A stretch of DNA of 64,000 nt, taken from Sphaerosporella brunnea. Taxonomy: Eukaryota; Ascomycota; Pezizomycetes; Pezizales; Pyronemataceae. The position numbers were made by a program, and so were the translations under genes. The DNA lies in assembly GCA_008704415.1 (NCBI GenBank), contig VXIS01000066.1, positions 1 to 64,000 of the forward strand, read 5' to 3'. The notes under the pieces were generated by a model. It saw nothing but the letters and a program-made list of their open reading frames with translations, made no database searches and was not told where the DNA came from. Position 1 is the first letter of the stretch, and each line of letters starts with the position of its first letter. Below, one piece after another: positions 44,794 to 56,454 of the stretch.

Positions 44794-47700
44794 ATGGCGA
44801 AGATGAAAGGCCGGAAGCCGTTTGTGCCGTCGTCGAAGAAACGAGGGAATGGTCGCATTGCCAAAGCCTCGCGCCCGTCAGCTTCCTCGTATCGCGAAAC
44901 CACGAAGGAGCTCCTACAGAGCTTTCCCGGCCTTCCCACAGGTCCTTCCGGCCGGCGAAGGCCAAGCTCAGCCGAATTGGCTGCCCAAAAGTCCGAGTCT
45001 GTGGAGGATGCACCGCAAGCTGACGCGGAATCCGTCAACAACGACGCGATGGAGCAGGACGACGATTACTGGTCGGAGGAGGATGGTGAAGATGGGATCT
45101 TCTCAGGTGCCTCTTGTGGGGAGAGTGGAGACGTCTCTGATGACGAAATGGTAGACTTGTCCAACATTCAGTCCAAAAATTTGGCGGCTCTACCGCCTAA
45201 GCTCTGGGGAGAGGTGTTGTCGCTGCTACATCCGCTAGAATTGGCTCAACTTCAACTGTGCGGTCGGTTCTTTCATACTCTTCTGCAGAGGGAAGCGATG
45301 TGGCGTGCGAGCAGGAGCGCTCATCTCCCCCAACTCCCTAAGCCTGTCTTTGGCTTGTCGGAGCGTGAGATGTTGCAACTGCTATTTGGTATGGGGTGCA
45401 TGCTGTGTGGGGGTCGAAAGGATTTTAAGACGTACTGGCCATTCCGTGTTAGGTGCTGCAAGCAGTGTTTGATGAACAACATAACCAAAGTGAGCTCTAG
45501 CGACAGCGCGGGAAAAGTGATTGATGGGCACTAATTTTCTTTCTGCGCAGGAATTCTCACTACGATCAGGCTCTGATCCGTTCCGAGAAGAACTTCTCAA
45601 TGGATTACCGTTTGGGATGGTGGATGTGCAGGACAACTGGATCCCAGACCCCACCAGCTACCAGCCCAACATCGGAATCACTAGAATATACTGGAACAAA
45701 GATGTCGAATCCATCAAGGAACGCTACCAGGAAGCCAAGGAAATGCTAGCCGCAGATGAATGGTTGAAGGGACTGGAGTCTGAACGAGATTCCTATCTGC
45801 AGGATATTGAGAGAATAGAGAGGTTTGAGCAGACACGGTTGCCAGAGGTCAGCTCGGCCAGTGAACTGCGGAAATATCTTCGTGCTTCTGGAACACCAAA
45901 TACGGGTATGTTGGATATTTCGTGCTCAGGATTCGTCTCTAAAGCTGCCACACAATACCGCCCACACTGGCTAAAGATACCCATTCAGTGATCATTAATG
46001 GCATGCTGACGTTGAAGCCAGTGCCTGAGCACGAATTACAGAGTAGAAACGTGGCAAAGAAGGATGTTCAGAACGCAGTCGTGCACACTGCAAAGCAAAT
46101 GGACATTGAAGAGCGATGCCTGAAGCTCGATCCCCCACTTTTGCGGGATACGATCATGCATCTGCCATCATATATATCAGCAGTATCGGATCATACCCCC
46201 CTGAACGAGGCCAGTTGGGAGTCACTGAAATCCAGGCTCTTGCTGGAACGACAGCAAGCTTCCGAACAGAAGCGTTCGTCATCTGAACATGCGGACATGA
46301 ATGGGGAAACTTCTGTCAAGGCCAAAACAGAGTCTCAAGACAATTCCTACCTTTCGAGATCGTGGGAGGAGTGCACCACAACAGACAGCGTGCAGCTATC
46401 GAATCGGATGAAGCTATCCGCGCACGCTGATGAAGCGATTCGCAACTGGAAGGGAGGAGAAATAACTGCAGAAACCTGCCCTCAATTCGCGGCCGATGTT
46501 CTCCGCATCTGCCGCAAGCAGTTCGTCGCAGACGAGACTACACGCAGGAAGCGCCTCACTCTGGAGGACATGAAATTTGTCTTTGATTCCAAGATCAAGC
46601 CATTGACCCAAGCACATCGCCAAGATTTATTTTTGTGCAACGGATGTCCCAGCAATCCGAGATGGTGGTGCTTCGAGCCGCTGGTACAGCATTTCTCGGC
46701 GAAGCACACATACAACCCTCGGGGAAAACAGGCTAAGGTCAATTGGAGGGCGGATTGGCCGGACATTGGACCCTTCCGTTCAGATCCTGATAAGGCACAG
46801 GTGGACATACCTTCTGAATCCCAAGGCGAACAACAGCAGCGGCAACCAAGCCCACTCTCATCAGCTCGGGGTACTTCCTCCAGCAGACCTGACGAAATTC
46901 ACGCACCGCAGTTCCCAAGGGGGCCTATTCCCACAGCTCCTCGCCATGGATATGTTCCACCGTATCGCGATGAGGGCCGTCACAGACGGCTAGATGGAGT
47001 AGCTAACGATGCACGAGATGCATGGTTCCAACTCTGCAACGTACGGGACATCCCCGCCTCGGTGTTGGTGCATTTCGTGATTGCACGCACGGCACGAAAG
47101 TATCAATCCCGCTTCTCAGAGTCCATACCGATCTCTCTCTTCCTCGAGGGCCTGATCGAGCACCCGGCGATGGTAGCCATCAAATCGGCCGCAGGGCTAG
47201 GATGCCTTGAATGCCAGCGGCATCCAGGTGCAAAGAACGTTGACGGCGTAACAAAAGCAGATCGCATGTTCCCTATCGTCTCGCTCTTGCAACATTTCGA
47301 AACGGTGCACATCCGCCGAAATAAATCCGTAGTCCCACCGGATTGGATCCGCGACATGGTCCGCCTGCCGCACCCCCGCATCATCTCGGCACTCGCAGAA
47401 TCTTCAAGAGATAAACGTGGGCTTCTGGAAGACATATTTCCCTGGGCATTCCCGTCCACTACGCCCATCACCAGCTCCAACACCTCCACCCCAAATCGTG
47501 GCAGAAACAGACCCTCGGCCGCAGACTTCATGGGCTACCGAGAGCGGGATAGAAACACAGGTGGTGGCGCACACAGGGATAGGGATAGAGATAGGGACAG
47601 GGAGCGATCCAGATCCCCTTCTCCAAGGTTTTATCAACCCTCCGCTGCCTATAACTACCCGCCCCCTCCCCTCCCCCCGCCCCCGCCACAACACTACTAC

Positions 47701-47907
47701 CCCCCGCCCCCGCCCCCGCCCGAGTATGTAGACCCCTACCGTGCCGCAAGACCTTACTATCCTCCGCCCCCTCCCGCCCCGCCGTTGGGCTACTATGAGT
47801 CCAGAGCCGCGCAGTATCCTCCGCCCCCGCCCATCCATAGGGACGAGTTTGAGTACCATCATCACCGCCGATATCCGCCGCCGCCGCCACCGCCGCAGCC
47901 TCGTTAG
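44794..47907 (+). CDS. F-box protein with Cys cluster and Pro-rich tail
   Basis: Exons 44794-45489, 45551-45905 and 45989-47907 give 989 aa. An acidic Ser-rich N-terminus is followed by an F-box at about 127-170 (NLAALPPKLWGEVLSLLHPLELAQLQLCGRFF, split here for length). Just after it comes a cysteine cluster (CMLCGGRKDF ... RVRCCKQC) that could bind zinc. The middle is helical and charged, with two more Cys/His pairs (LFLCNGCPSN...HFSAKH, GLGCLECQRH...HFETVH), perhaps C2H2-like. The C-terminal 130 residues are unstructured: alternating RDRDRDRDRERSRSPSPR and long Pro/Tyr tracts ending PPPPPPQPR. F-box proteins usually bring substrates to SCF ubiquitin ligases; RD/RS and Pro/Tyr tracts suggest an RNA-related setting. 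No specific orthologue name is known to me. ATG at 44794 is the first in frame (a second at 44803). Confidence 0.85.
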
Positions 47908-48306
47908 AGATCCGGTTGCGTGGGCAGACGAAGTGAAGGCTTCTTCTTTTTTATTTACTCTTCTCTATCTATCTATCTCTTTTCTTTCTAGTCTACAAAA
48001 GCACGGGATAGCGGATGAAAAAAAACCGGCGCCTGGAAGTTCCTTTCTCTTTCTTTCTTGATTCCACTTTTTGGCTGGCCGGTACGAGCATGGTGCTATA
48101 TCTGTTTTCAGAATGGTTTTGCTTCCTTTTATCGTTTGTCTGAGCTTTTTCTTTGGTTTTTTTGAGTTTTTTTTTGGGAGGCTGAGGCCTTGAATGCGAG
48201 TTTAATTCGTATTTGCTTTTTTACTTCTTATATCCCGCTTTTCGGAGTGCAGTAGAGTAACTCTTGCCTGCCATGTGATGGCAGCGGTTGAGGTTGTTTG
48301 TGTAGG
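47908..48306. other. F-box gene 3' flank
   Basis: About 400 bp of T-rich DNA after the F-box gene stop, probably 3' UTR and terminator. No gene seen. Confidence 0.45.
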
Positions 48307-48308
48307 CA

Positions 48309-48504
48309 CCGTAAAAACTCGGATAAAAGAGACACCTCCAGATTTGGTTAGCGGCACATAATTGCCTCATAGGGAAATCTTTACGCTTACCAAGCAGGGT
48401 TTTTGTTTCTACTGACTTCCTTTTGGAGACAGTAAATTCCCTATAAGGCAATTATTTGCCGCTAACCAAATCTGGAGGGGTCTCTTTTATCCGAGTTTTT
48501 ACGG
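48309..48504. mobile_element. Inverted-repeat element upstream of the acid phosphatase
   Basis: 196 bp. Terminal inverted repeats of about 70 bp, starting CCGTAAAAACTCGGATAAAA and running through CTCCAGATTTGGTTAGCGGC, with only a few mismatches. TA follows the right end (48505-48506); CA precedes the left end, probably a mutated TA. The unpaired middle is only about 60 bp. No coding capacity. It ends 129 bp before the acid phosphatase start codon. Confidence 0.85.
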
Positions 48505-48633
48505 TACTATAACTAGCGGGTATTCTGAGCTGACTAAGCCAAATGCTAATCTGGTTGGAGCAGACCCTTCGTGTGTAACCCACCGTGCAGGGTCCATCAA
48601 GCGGAAGGTAATTTACGTTACAGCTGGCCTCTG

Positions 48634-50390
48634 ATGTACTCGCTTCCCATGGGCATTCTTTCCATCGCCACTTCAGTCATGGCCTGCGTCCTCGTCGCAG
48701 TCGTTTTCTTCTTTGCCCCGATGCAGTCCTTCGCTCTGCCATCTACAGACAGCAGCGGCAGCTTGAATCTCCAGCCGCTGCTGCCTGCATACCTCCAGCC
48801 CCAGCACCAAGGCTGGCTGCCGCCCAGCAATGTCGAGCTGGAAAAGTCCCACCATCACTGCTACAAGGACGAGTGGAACATTCTTTACCACCTGGGCGGC
48901 AATGGGCCCTGGATCGAAAAAATTGATGGCGTGGCCCCGGGCGGGATCTCGGTGCCTGATGGGTGCGAGGTCGATATGGTACATATGGTACAACTACTCT
49001 TTCACATCAACATCTCACCTCAATGCAGCTCTAAATCTCGAGCCCGTAGATGTCTCGACACGCCGAGCGGTACCCGACCAAGAATGCAGGTAACCGTAGG
49101 TGAACCCGTCCACTCACTCGCAAAAACTCAACAAAACTGAGAAGTCAATAGGCATGATCGAGTTCCTCGAGCGCATAAACGCCACAGGAAGACCTCTCAA
49201 AGGCAACCTGGAATTTGTGAATGACTGGAAATACTTTACAAATTGTTTTCCTCACCCAGCTTCAAAGAAACGCTGCTTCTGACCTGCGATAGCTCCCGGC
49301 CAGGACTTTGAGCAATTGACCACTACCGGCCCTTATGCGGGTGTTTTGGAGGCCTTCACCACCGGTGTAAAACTCGGCACTCGTTATAAGCACCTCTGGA
49401 ACTACAGTTCGCCAGATGTGACGCACCTGTGGGCTAGCGAGTGCGATCGCGTGATCGACACGGCACGACACTTCTCAGCAGGCTTTTTCGGGCTTGAGAG
49501 CAAATCAGCCAAAGTGGTCGTAGTGAGCGAAGACGAAGATAGAGGAGGAGACACATTGACACCTGGGTATATCCCCCCTCTCTCTATCCATCCATCCATC
49601 CATCCAACTAATCCTCCACAGTGACACCTGCAAGAACAACCGCGACGATACCGCAAAAGGCCATGATAACGGCAACACGCAGCTGGAAAAGTTCCGCTCC
49701 ACATACCTCCCAGCAATCGGCGAGCGTCTCGCCTCCCAAAACCCCGGTTTCAACTTCACCGACGCCGAAATCTACTCGATGCAAGAAATGTGTGGCTTCG
49801 AAACGCTAGTCCGCGGTTCCAGCCCCTGGTGCTCCGTCTTCACTCACAGCGAATGGTCCTCCTTCGAGTACGCGCGGGACGTAATCCACTTCTACCGCTC
49901 AGGACCAGGCAATATTTACTCACGGGCGATGGGATGGCTCTGGCTTAATGCGACCACCTCACTCCTCCTCGAAGGCCCGCAGGCCGCTGGCCCGTTATAC
50001 TTCAGCTTTGTACACGACGGCGACATCGTACCGATGATCTCAGCGCTGGGGCTGTTCGAAGACGCCCAAGACCTGCCTACCGACAAGATCCTGGAGTCGC
50101 GGCACTGGAAGACGAGCCAGGTGACGCCCATGGGCGGCAGAGTCATCCTGGAGCGTCTCACGTGCGGCACCAACCGCGAGAAGTGGGTTCGCTTCAATGT
50201 CAACGACGGTATCGTCCCTCTGAAGGGCTGCAGTGATGGTCCTGGCAGCAGCTGCTCGCTGGACATGTTTGCGGAATATGTGAAACGCAGAGGCGAGGAG
50301 GCCGGTGAGTTCAGAGAGGTGTGCGGATTGCCGCCTACCGCGACCGCCGGAATCACGTTTTTGAGACAGCCTGGGTTTCCAAAGGTTTAG
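48634..50390 (+). CDS. Secreted histidine acid phosphatase
   Basis: Branch-2 histidine phosphatase releasing phosphate from organic esters outside the cell or in the wall. Exons 48634-48987, 49050-49089 (40 nt), 49152-49244, 49293-49566 and 49622-50390 give 509 aa. A hydrophobic N-terminal segment (about 7-30, ILSIATSVMACVLVAVVFFF) is a signal peptide or anchor. Splicing the 40-nt second exon builds the active site VHMMSRHAERYPTKN; the family motif is RHGxRxP, here with Ala for Gly (catalytic His about 122). The second catalytic motif is FVHDGDIVPM (His about 385, Asp 386). Cys pairs (CYKDEW, CEVDM, CGFETL, CSVF, CGTN, CSDGPGSSC, CGLPP) fit the disulfide-rich fold. The third intron has an unusual donor, AAATT|GTTTTC, but splicing it restores YFTNSPGQDFEQL. 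An alternative start ATG is at 48649. The fit is closer to fungal acid phosphatases than to true phytases. Confidence 0.9.
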
Positions 50391-50998
50391 ACGATGCTTC
50401 TTTTTTTTTAGGATATGATACCATGTTTATTTTATTTTTATTTTTTTGGAATGAGTTCATGAATATATGGAATAAATGTTATAAATTGTTTTGAGCTTGA
50501 AGCCTATGATCTCGGGTTAGGTGATGATGGTCGCAAGCAAAAGACTCAGGCTCCAATAGTTATAGCCATCGAAAGATGAGACAATCTATAGTAGGTATCA
50601 GACGTCTGTATCGTTTAATGGTTACCAGACAGACGATGGCATGGTTCAATGGAACGCTATACACGGACAGCAGTAGGGGACGTAATGTTGCAAGTAAGAG
50701 GTCGTCCGTGAATTTTTGTAGCCGTAGAGTAAAACAATTTGCAGAAAACGAAGAATCGACCAACAAACCGCAAAAAGAAAGAAAAAAAGACGCACGAAAC
50801 CCAGTAAATGAACACATTAGGAAAGAGAAACACAGCACGCAACGCACCAGCAGTGCATACAACGCAGACAAGACAGAGACACTTGTATCCTTTCGTTTCA
50901 AAGTCATCCGCCCCATTCCCAACTCACCCCAACTCCAACACATTCAAATTTCGTAACTGACCAACCCACTGACATTTTCATATGTTGACACATAAAAC
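50391..50998. other. Convergent intergenic region
   Basis: About 600 bp between the 3' ends of the acid phosphatase and Sub2. T-rich runs near 50402-50445 suggest a terminator. No gene seen. Confidence 0.45.
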
Positions 50999-53028
50999 TT
51001 ACGTGTTCATGTAAGTGCTGGCGTCGATTCCTCCTTCGGGGAATGGATCCAACGAGACTTCGAACCGCGCCATGATCTTGTCAAGCACCTCGGCGTCTTC
51101 CTTAGAAGACACGAACGAGATACTGAGACCCTTGGTTCCGAAACGACCCGCACGGCCCACTCTGTGAAGGTACGAATCCGGATCGGCAGGCAGATCGTAG
51201 TTGATGGCCAAATTGATACGCTCAATATCGATACCACGTCCAAAGACGTCGGTGGCGACACAGATACGCTTGTTAAACTCTTTGAATTGTTTATACCGTT
51301 GAATGCTGTGGCAAAAATGTATTAGCACATGATACCGGAGTTCAAGATGAGTCCGAACGTACCGTTCCTCCTGGGGAATGCCACTGTGGACAGCGATACT
51401 CGGGAAGTTGCACTCCGTCAACAATCTGTTCAGCTCTGTCGCGCGCATGGTGCTCTTGACGAAGATGATGACCTGGTTGAACTCGAGCTGGTCAAGGAGA
51501 TCGTTCAGTTTCCTGTTTTTCTCTTTCTCCTCGAGCTTGACGTAGTACTGCTGGAGACCGTGCAGCGTGAGCTTCGTCTCGTCATCGACATAAATCTCGA
51601 GCGGAGACTGCATGAACTTCTTGCAGATAGGTCGAATTTCCTGGGACAAAGTCGCAGAAAACATCATAACCTGCTTCTGCTGGGGCGTGGCACGGAAAAT
51701 CTCTTGGACGTCACGGCGCATGTCTATCGGAGATTAGTATTAGGCTCGGAGACTGGAAATATGTGCTCTTACCAATCTGGTCAAGCATTTTGTCGCACTC
51801 GTCGAGAACGAAAACCTTGACGCTGCCTAGTCGCAGGTGCTTGTCGCGGACTAGCGCATTGAGACGACCGGGAGTCGCAACAATGATGTGAGGGTGTTCG
51901 TCCTTGTTTTTGAGGATTTCAATATCCTTCTGCATCGGAGTACCTCCATAGAAGACGGCAGTCTTGACGTCAGGCATATACTTGCTGAAGCGGGCATATT
52001 CGTTCTTAATCTGGTATGCGAGCTCACGGGTGTGGCACATGACCAAGACCGACGTCTCGCCAGGAACGGGATCGACTTGTTGCAAAGTGGTCAAAACGAA
52101 GACGGCAGTCTTACCGAGACCAGACTTGGCCTGGCAAAGGACATCGGTGCCGAGAATTGACTGAGGAATGCAAACTTGCTGGACTGAAACCGAATAGATG
52201 TTAACGGACGCTCGCGAATCGACGATGGCTTGGAATAGAAGATAAAAGCAAATAGCGCATGACCGTAATGCATCGTACGCAGGCGCGTCAGTCTGTCTCG
52301 TTTCAATCTCCGTGATTGTTTCCTTCCCTTCAATCTTCGGCTGTGATCAACTCGTGCCTTTGAACCTCCTCAGCCAACCGCAAGTATAGCGGCGGCATCC
52401 CTTAATTCATTCTTCTCTCGAGAACAGATGCAAAGGCACCAAGCACACCGGTGCTATTGATGGTACCATCGCCGTTTTCCATTGGACCAAGGTGTTGGTT
52501 GATTCGCAATGAAAAACCGACGCCACATGTCCTCTTTGTGGTGCAGGACGAAGGTTGCACAGCCGCGTGAAACCAGCACGACAACCGCATCATCCCCATG
52601 AGCCATCATATTCCGCAACAAGTTGTCCCTCCAAGCGACCGAAACGAAGGTAGAGAGAACGCCACGGAGACGAATAGACGAGACGACGAGCAACCCAGAC
52701 GACCATGACGACCCGAAGCGCATATTGGGGTACAGGTATGATGATAAAGGAGGGTATTTTGTTTTGATTAAGGGAGGAAAAATAACTGACCCTCGGACGG
52801 ATGCTCGAAACCGCAGTCGACAATAGCTCTGAGAAGCTCGGGCTTCAAGAGGAAGTCGCGGAAACCAGTGGAGTGGATGCCGACGTAGGAACCTTTCTTG
52901 TCGGCAGCTTGTGTAGCCGCGGCAGTCGCGTCGGCCTTCTTGGCCGCATCACCATTGGCAGCGGGAGCCTCCTTCGAGTCGATCGCCTCGTCGTCGGAGT
53001 AGTCGATGAGATCCTCTTCGCCGGACAT
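50999..53028 (-). CDS. SUB2: Sub2/UAP56, DECD-box RNA helicase of splicing and mRNA export
   Basis: ATP-dependent RNA helicase of the TREX complex and of early spliceosome assembly, nuclear. Exons 52791-53028, 51773-52183, 51363-51723 and 50999-51305 give 438 aa. Motifs: Q-motif region [30 protein letters not shown], Walker A AKSGLGKT at about 98-105, PTREL counterpart [14 protein letters not shown] at 207-210, SAT at 239-241, and [10 protein letters not shown] near the end. DECD instead of DEAD is the UAP56 hallmark. The N-terminus is acidic ([15 protein letters not shown]). The first intron is 607 nt (52184-52790), about ten times its neighbours. The other introns are 49 and 57 nt. The stop TAA lies inside an ACACGTAAGT string, a perfect donor, so a short terminal intron with another ending is possible. 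Confidence 0.96.
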
Positions 53029-53805
53029 GTTGAAGGATTATTCAAGTGTTGTTGGGAGGGGGGTTGAGAGGTGAAGAAGAAAGATGAAGAACAGTCGATC
53101 AAAACCCAGAACCGTGTCGGAAAGCGCTAAGCGAGACGCGGTTGAAAGGGTAGTTGATGAGAGGCTCGTGAAAGAATTAAAGTGGGAACGAAAGGACGTT
53201 GTCGCAAAGAAATAGAGAAGGTCGTTCGTCAAGCGCTGGCCGAACAGTGGGGTTGGTTGGTGGTTGAGGGTGGTGAAATGGGGTTGGATCTCTGAGAGGA
53301 AGAGAGCTGGAGGGAAGAGAGAGGGAGAAGAAGAGAAGTTAGTTGTTTCGCGATGAGCCCAAATGCTTTTGCCAAGCCGCAGCCTTTCCCCGTGGAATTT
53401 GAGGGGGGGGGTGGGAGTATGAATGAAAACTGCTTTAAACTTGTTGAATGTCTACTGTATGGCTCTTCGGTTTTCTTTGTCTTGAAATACCTCGAGTCTG
53501 TGTATTGAGGTGGTGGGAGGTGGCGAGGTGGCGGACATGCACAGTTGATCACCAAAACGCACTCGCCGGTGCTTGAAATTTAAAGGTGCTCGATCAGCAG
53601 CGGGTGAGCGAAATCTTGATTCGAACGGCGATTGCAATTAATTGGGCCAGCTGCCACAACAGTCGAATCCGAGTTTGGAGTAAGAGGCTTCACTTTTTTT
53701 GTAATCAGGGTATTACGTACATACATTTTCAGCGTAGATGGCTATTGTTGAAGAAACCCGTCACACCGGAAAATGCAAGGACAGGCCCAACTTTCGACAT
53801 TGTCT
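53029..53805. promoter_or_regulatory. SUB2 upstream region
   Basis: About 780 bp from the SUB2 start to the Mutator-like element. It is GA-rich on the plus strand, i.e. a pyrimidine-rich leader in SUB2 sense. No gene or defined motif. Confidence 0.4.
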
Positions 53806-55046
53806 TACAATTAACGGTTTTTACTCCCATACCCCCCTCCGGGGTTGAACTTTCTTCTATACACCCCAATTTTTACTCTTACTACCGTACTCTACCCCCT
53901 GTGAACCTGTGAGTGACACTTTATGATCACCCGCCTCAGTTCGTCGCAGCACCACACACCTCACACCTCGAACGTCGCACGGATAGATAATTTGCAACAG
54001 GCATTTCCACTTAAGTTTTGATACGTCCTAAACTAAGTATGCGGCCTTCTGCATTTTGGCGCATAATGGCCAACCTCCTTGCAGTTGGAGTAGCGTGGGG
54101 AAGGGCGATTGGATATTGGGGGAAGTTCACCAGGAACCGCTGGCCTTTTGGCTTGGGGGCGGCCCTTGAGCTTGGGCGTCTTCGGGGGACGACCGCAAAA
54201 TACGCCGGCTTGATGACGGACAGACAAACAAGCTTCGAATCAAGAAAGAAGTCGTGTTGTGGATCCGCTCTCTCCATCACCTCAATCTGTCCCTTGCAAG
54301 GATTTCAACAAACTGTAGGCGGACATGTAATCCATTTTGTGCTTCGGCTTGTGCTCAACGGCTTTCATAACTTGCTTGGGAGTTGTATCTTTGTCGGCAG
54401 CAATGATGTCAGGAGCCGCGCTTTCGAGAAATGCCTGTCGACTCACTCTTCTTCGCTGGCCGATCTTATCACCCACACAGGCCGTGTGTTCCGGACACAG
54501 GATGGTGATTTCCACACAACCAAGCACCTCCTTGAGCCGTGATCGCACTCTAAAGGTGCACTGTTTCGCTCGGCAAGTCACGAGATTGACCCGTTTCTCG
54601 GACTTCGCCCAGCGAACATCAAGCTGCCCCCTACTGACCACTTCAATATCTCTTCCTTGAACACCAACGATGTAAACCATTGGCCTAGGAGCAGCGCCAC
54701 TTCTGCCTGAGACTCGGGAGCCGATATCTTCCCCTTGGGGACTTGAAGGTGTATAGGTGGTCCCAACATTCAAGCAGAGTGAACTTGAATCGAATTGTGC
54801 TGAGGGCCGAGCGCCGGCCGGCGGATAGAGCTGTTATGCGATAGGGGGGTACGAGGTGGGAAAGCGGCCGCGGGAGGGGGAGAGGGGTAGGTAGAGTTAT
54901 GGCAGGGTACCTACGAGGCGAGTGATCATAAAGTGTCACTCACAAGGTCACAGCGGAGTAAGAGTAAAAGTTGCGGGGTATAGCAGAAAGTTCGACCTCG
55001 TGGAGGGGGGGGGGGGGGGTATGGGAGTAAAAAGCCGTACAATTAA
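53806..55046 (-). mobile_element. Deleted Mutator-like (MULE) transposon with 9-bp target duplication
   Basis: Element body 53815-55037 (1,223 bp) bounded by a perfect 9-bp direct repeat TACAATTAA (53806-53814 and 55038-55046). Terminal inverted repeats of about 120 bp start CGG(C)TTTTTACTCCCATACC and include GTGAGTGACACTTTATGATC on both sides. On the minus strand an open frame (54282-54773) encodes a WRKY/GCM1-like zinc domain of the kind found at MULE transposase N-termini (TCRAKQCTFRVRSRLKEV ... CPEHTAC), then KHKMDYMSAYSLLKSLQ. After stops at about 54282 and 54240 the same frame resumes with a C-terminal zinc knuckle region (SNCKEVGHYAPKC, first Cys lost). The DDE catalytic core between them is missing, so it is non-autonomous. 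Confidence 0.85.
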
Positions 55047-56454
55047 TAGTCCATCAATTGATAGTGGTTAGGATGAATGAACTCAGGTGAATGGCACGCC
55101 GATCCCTACATGACCAGGAACAGTTCAACGGACGCACCATCACTGGTCAGCACTCGTGGTTAGAGCATCTTGCATCAATACAAGGCAGCTTCGCTCTTGC
55201 TTGAAGCTTCGCTACGGTATCACAACCGGACACTCGTCCTCTAAAGGCTCTCAAAGGCTCTCCAGAGCCTCGGTGACAAAACTTGGAGGCCGAACAAGTC
55301 AGAACAGACCTATCAACGGGCGTGGAGGACGGAGATGCCTGTCGACTCATGCTCTATTTTTGATGAGCGGCAGTGTGATGGTGAAATCTCACTCTGGCTC
55401 CACTAGCTCGCGGTCTCGATATCTGGAACCACCACCTCCTCGTTAATTCACCTTAGAATAGAATATGGAATAAAAACAAGTGCCCAAGCCACTCGAAAAG
55501 GGATACAGGTCAACAAATTTAAGAGTAAAGGTCTACAATGACCGCAAAAAACTACCCGAGTTTTAATCTACCCACACGGTACATAATACCCACACAAGAA
55601 CCACAACATGACAAGAAACACTGGAAATTGCGGACTAGGTATGCTCTTCTAACCCCACCTCGAATTTAAATCATACCCCTAGGCCTAGCTTTGATAGATC
55701 CTCACAAATCTAAACCTTTCCGCCCCAAGGCACTCAATGCATCTGGGAGTAACGAGGCCCCATGGATCCGTATCTATCAGAGCAGAACACGTCTCAAGGT
55801 ACTGTCAGGATCACACCGACTGAGCCATGAGGATTTTGGTAGTAGAAACTGGTTTTAAAACTACGAAGGAGCCTACTACAGGACTAGCTTAGCAAAACGA
55901 GAAGGAATTCCTGCCTTCTTTGCAGCCCCCATTACAGCTAGAAAATCTTGCACGATGCGGTCAGACTAAGACTGTCCTGAATCCTAACAGATCCTGTTTC
56001 AGCTTAATTATCTGGCGAGTTTGATTGAAGCCGATGGTACTATTATAGTTCTAAAACTGAGAGATCCCTTTGCTCACCACGATTTATGCGATTTGTGTTA
56101 GGTGGAACCCTTCCTCTATCGGAATGGCTTTTGTGTTCGAATATGTAGCTCTAGCTAATCTTCGCCCAATGAAAAAGAATGGATGGAAATAATCTCCTTC
56201 CAAGTTCTGGGGTGCTCACGTGCTCAGCCTCAGCCTCAAATCAACCTTAACCTTCGAATTCTATGATCTCGAGGCAAAATGCTCGTCGAAGAAAGCGCCA
56301 CGATATCAACAAACTGCCAATATCTATCGTCTCCTCTCCGTAATGGCGCCAGCAGCTTAATGAAGCTACTACAGACAGAAGTAGAGAATATACCGCATTT
56401 TAACTGTTATTGACATCTAGAAACTCAAGGAAAGAAGATGGTTTATTCAATCCT
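55047..56454. other. Intergenic 1.4 kb, no gene seen
   Basis: Short open frames only, locally AT-rich with many TA steps (55440-56440). It may be relic repeat DNA next to the Mutator-like element, but no ends or protein traces are recognisable. Confidence 0.35.

Noticed and set aside
52184..52790. Box C/D snoRNA hosted in the SUB2 intron
   Set aside because: GATGATG-like strings occur but no properly spaced C and D boxes with a terminal stem could be found by eye.
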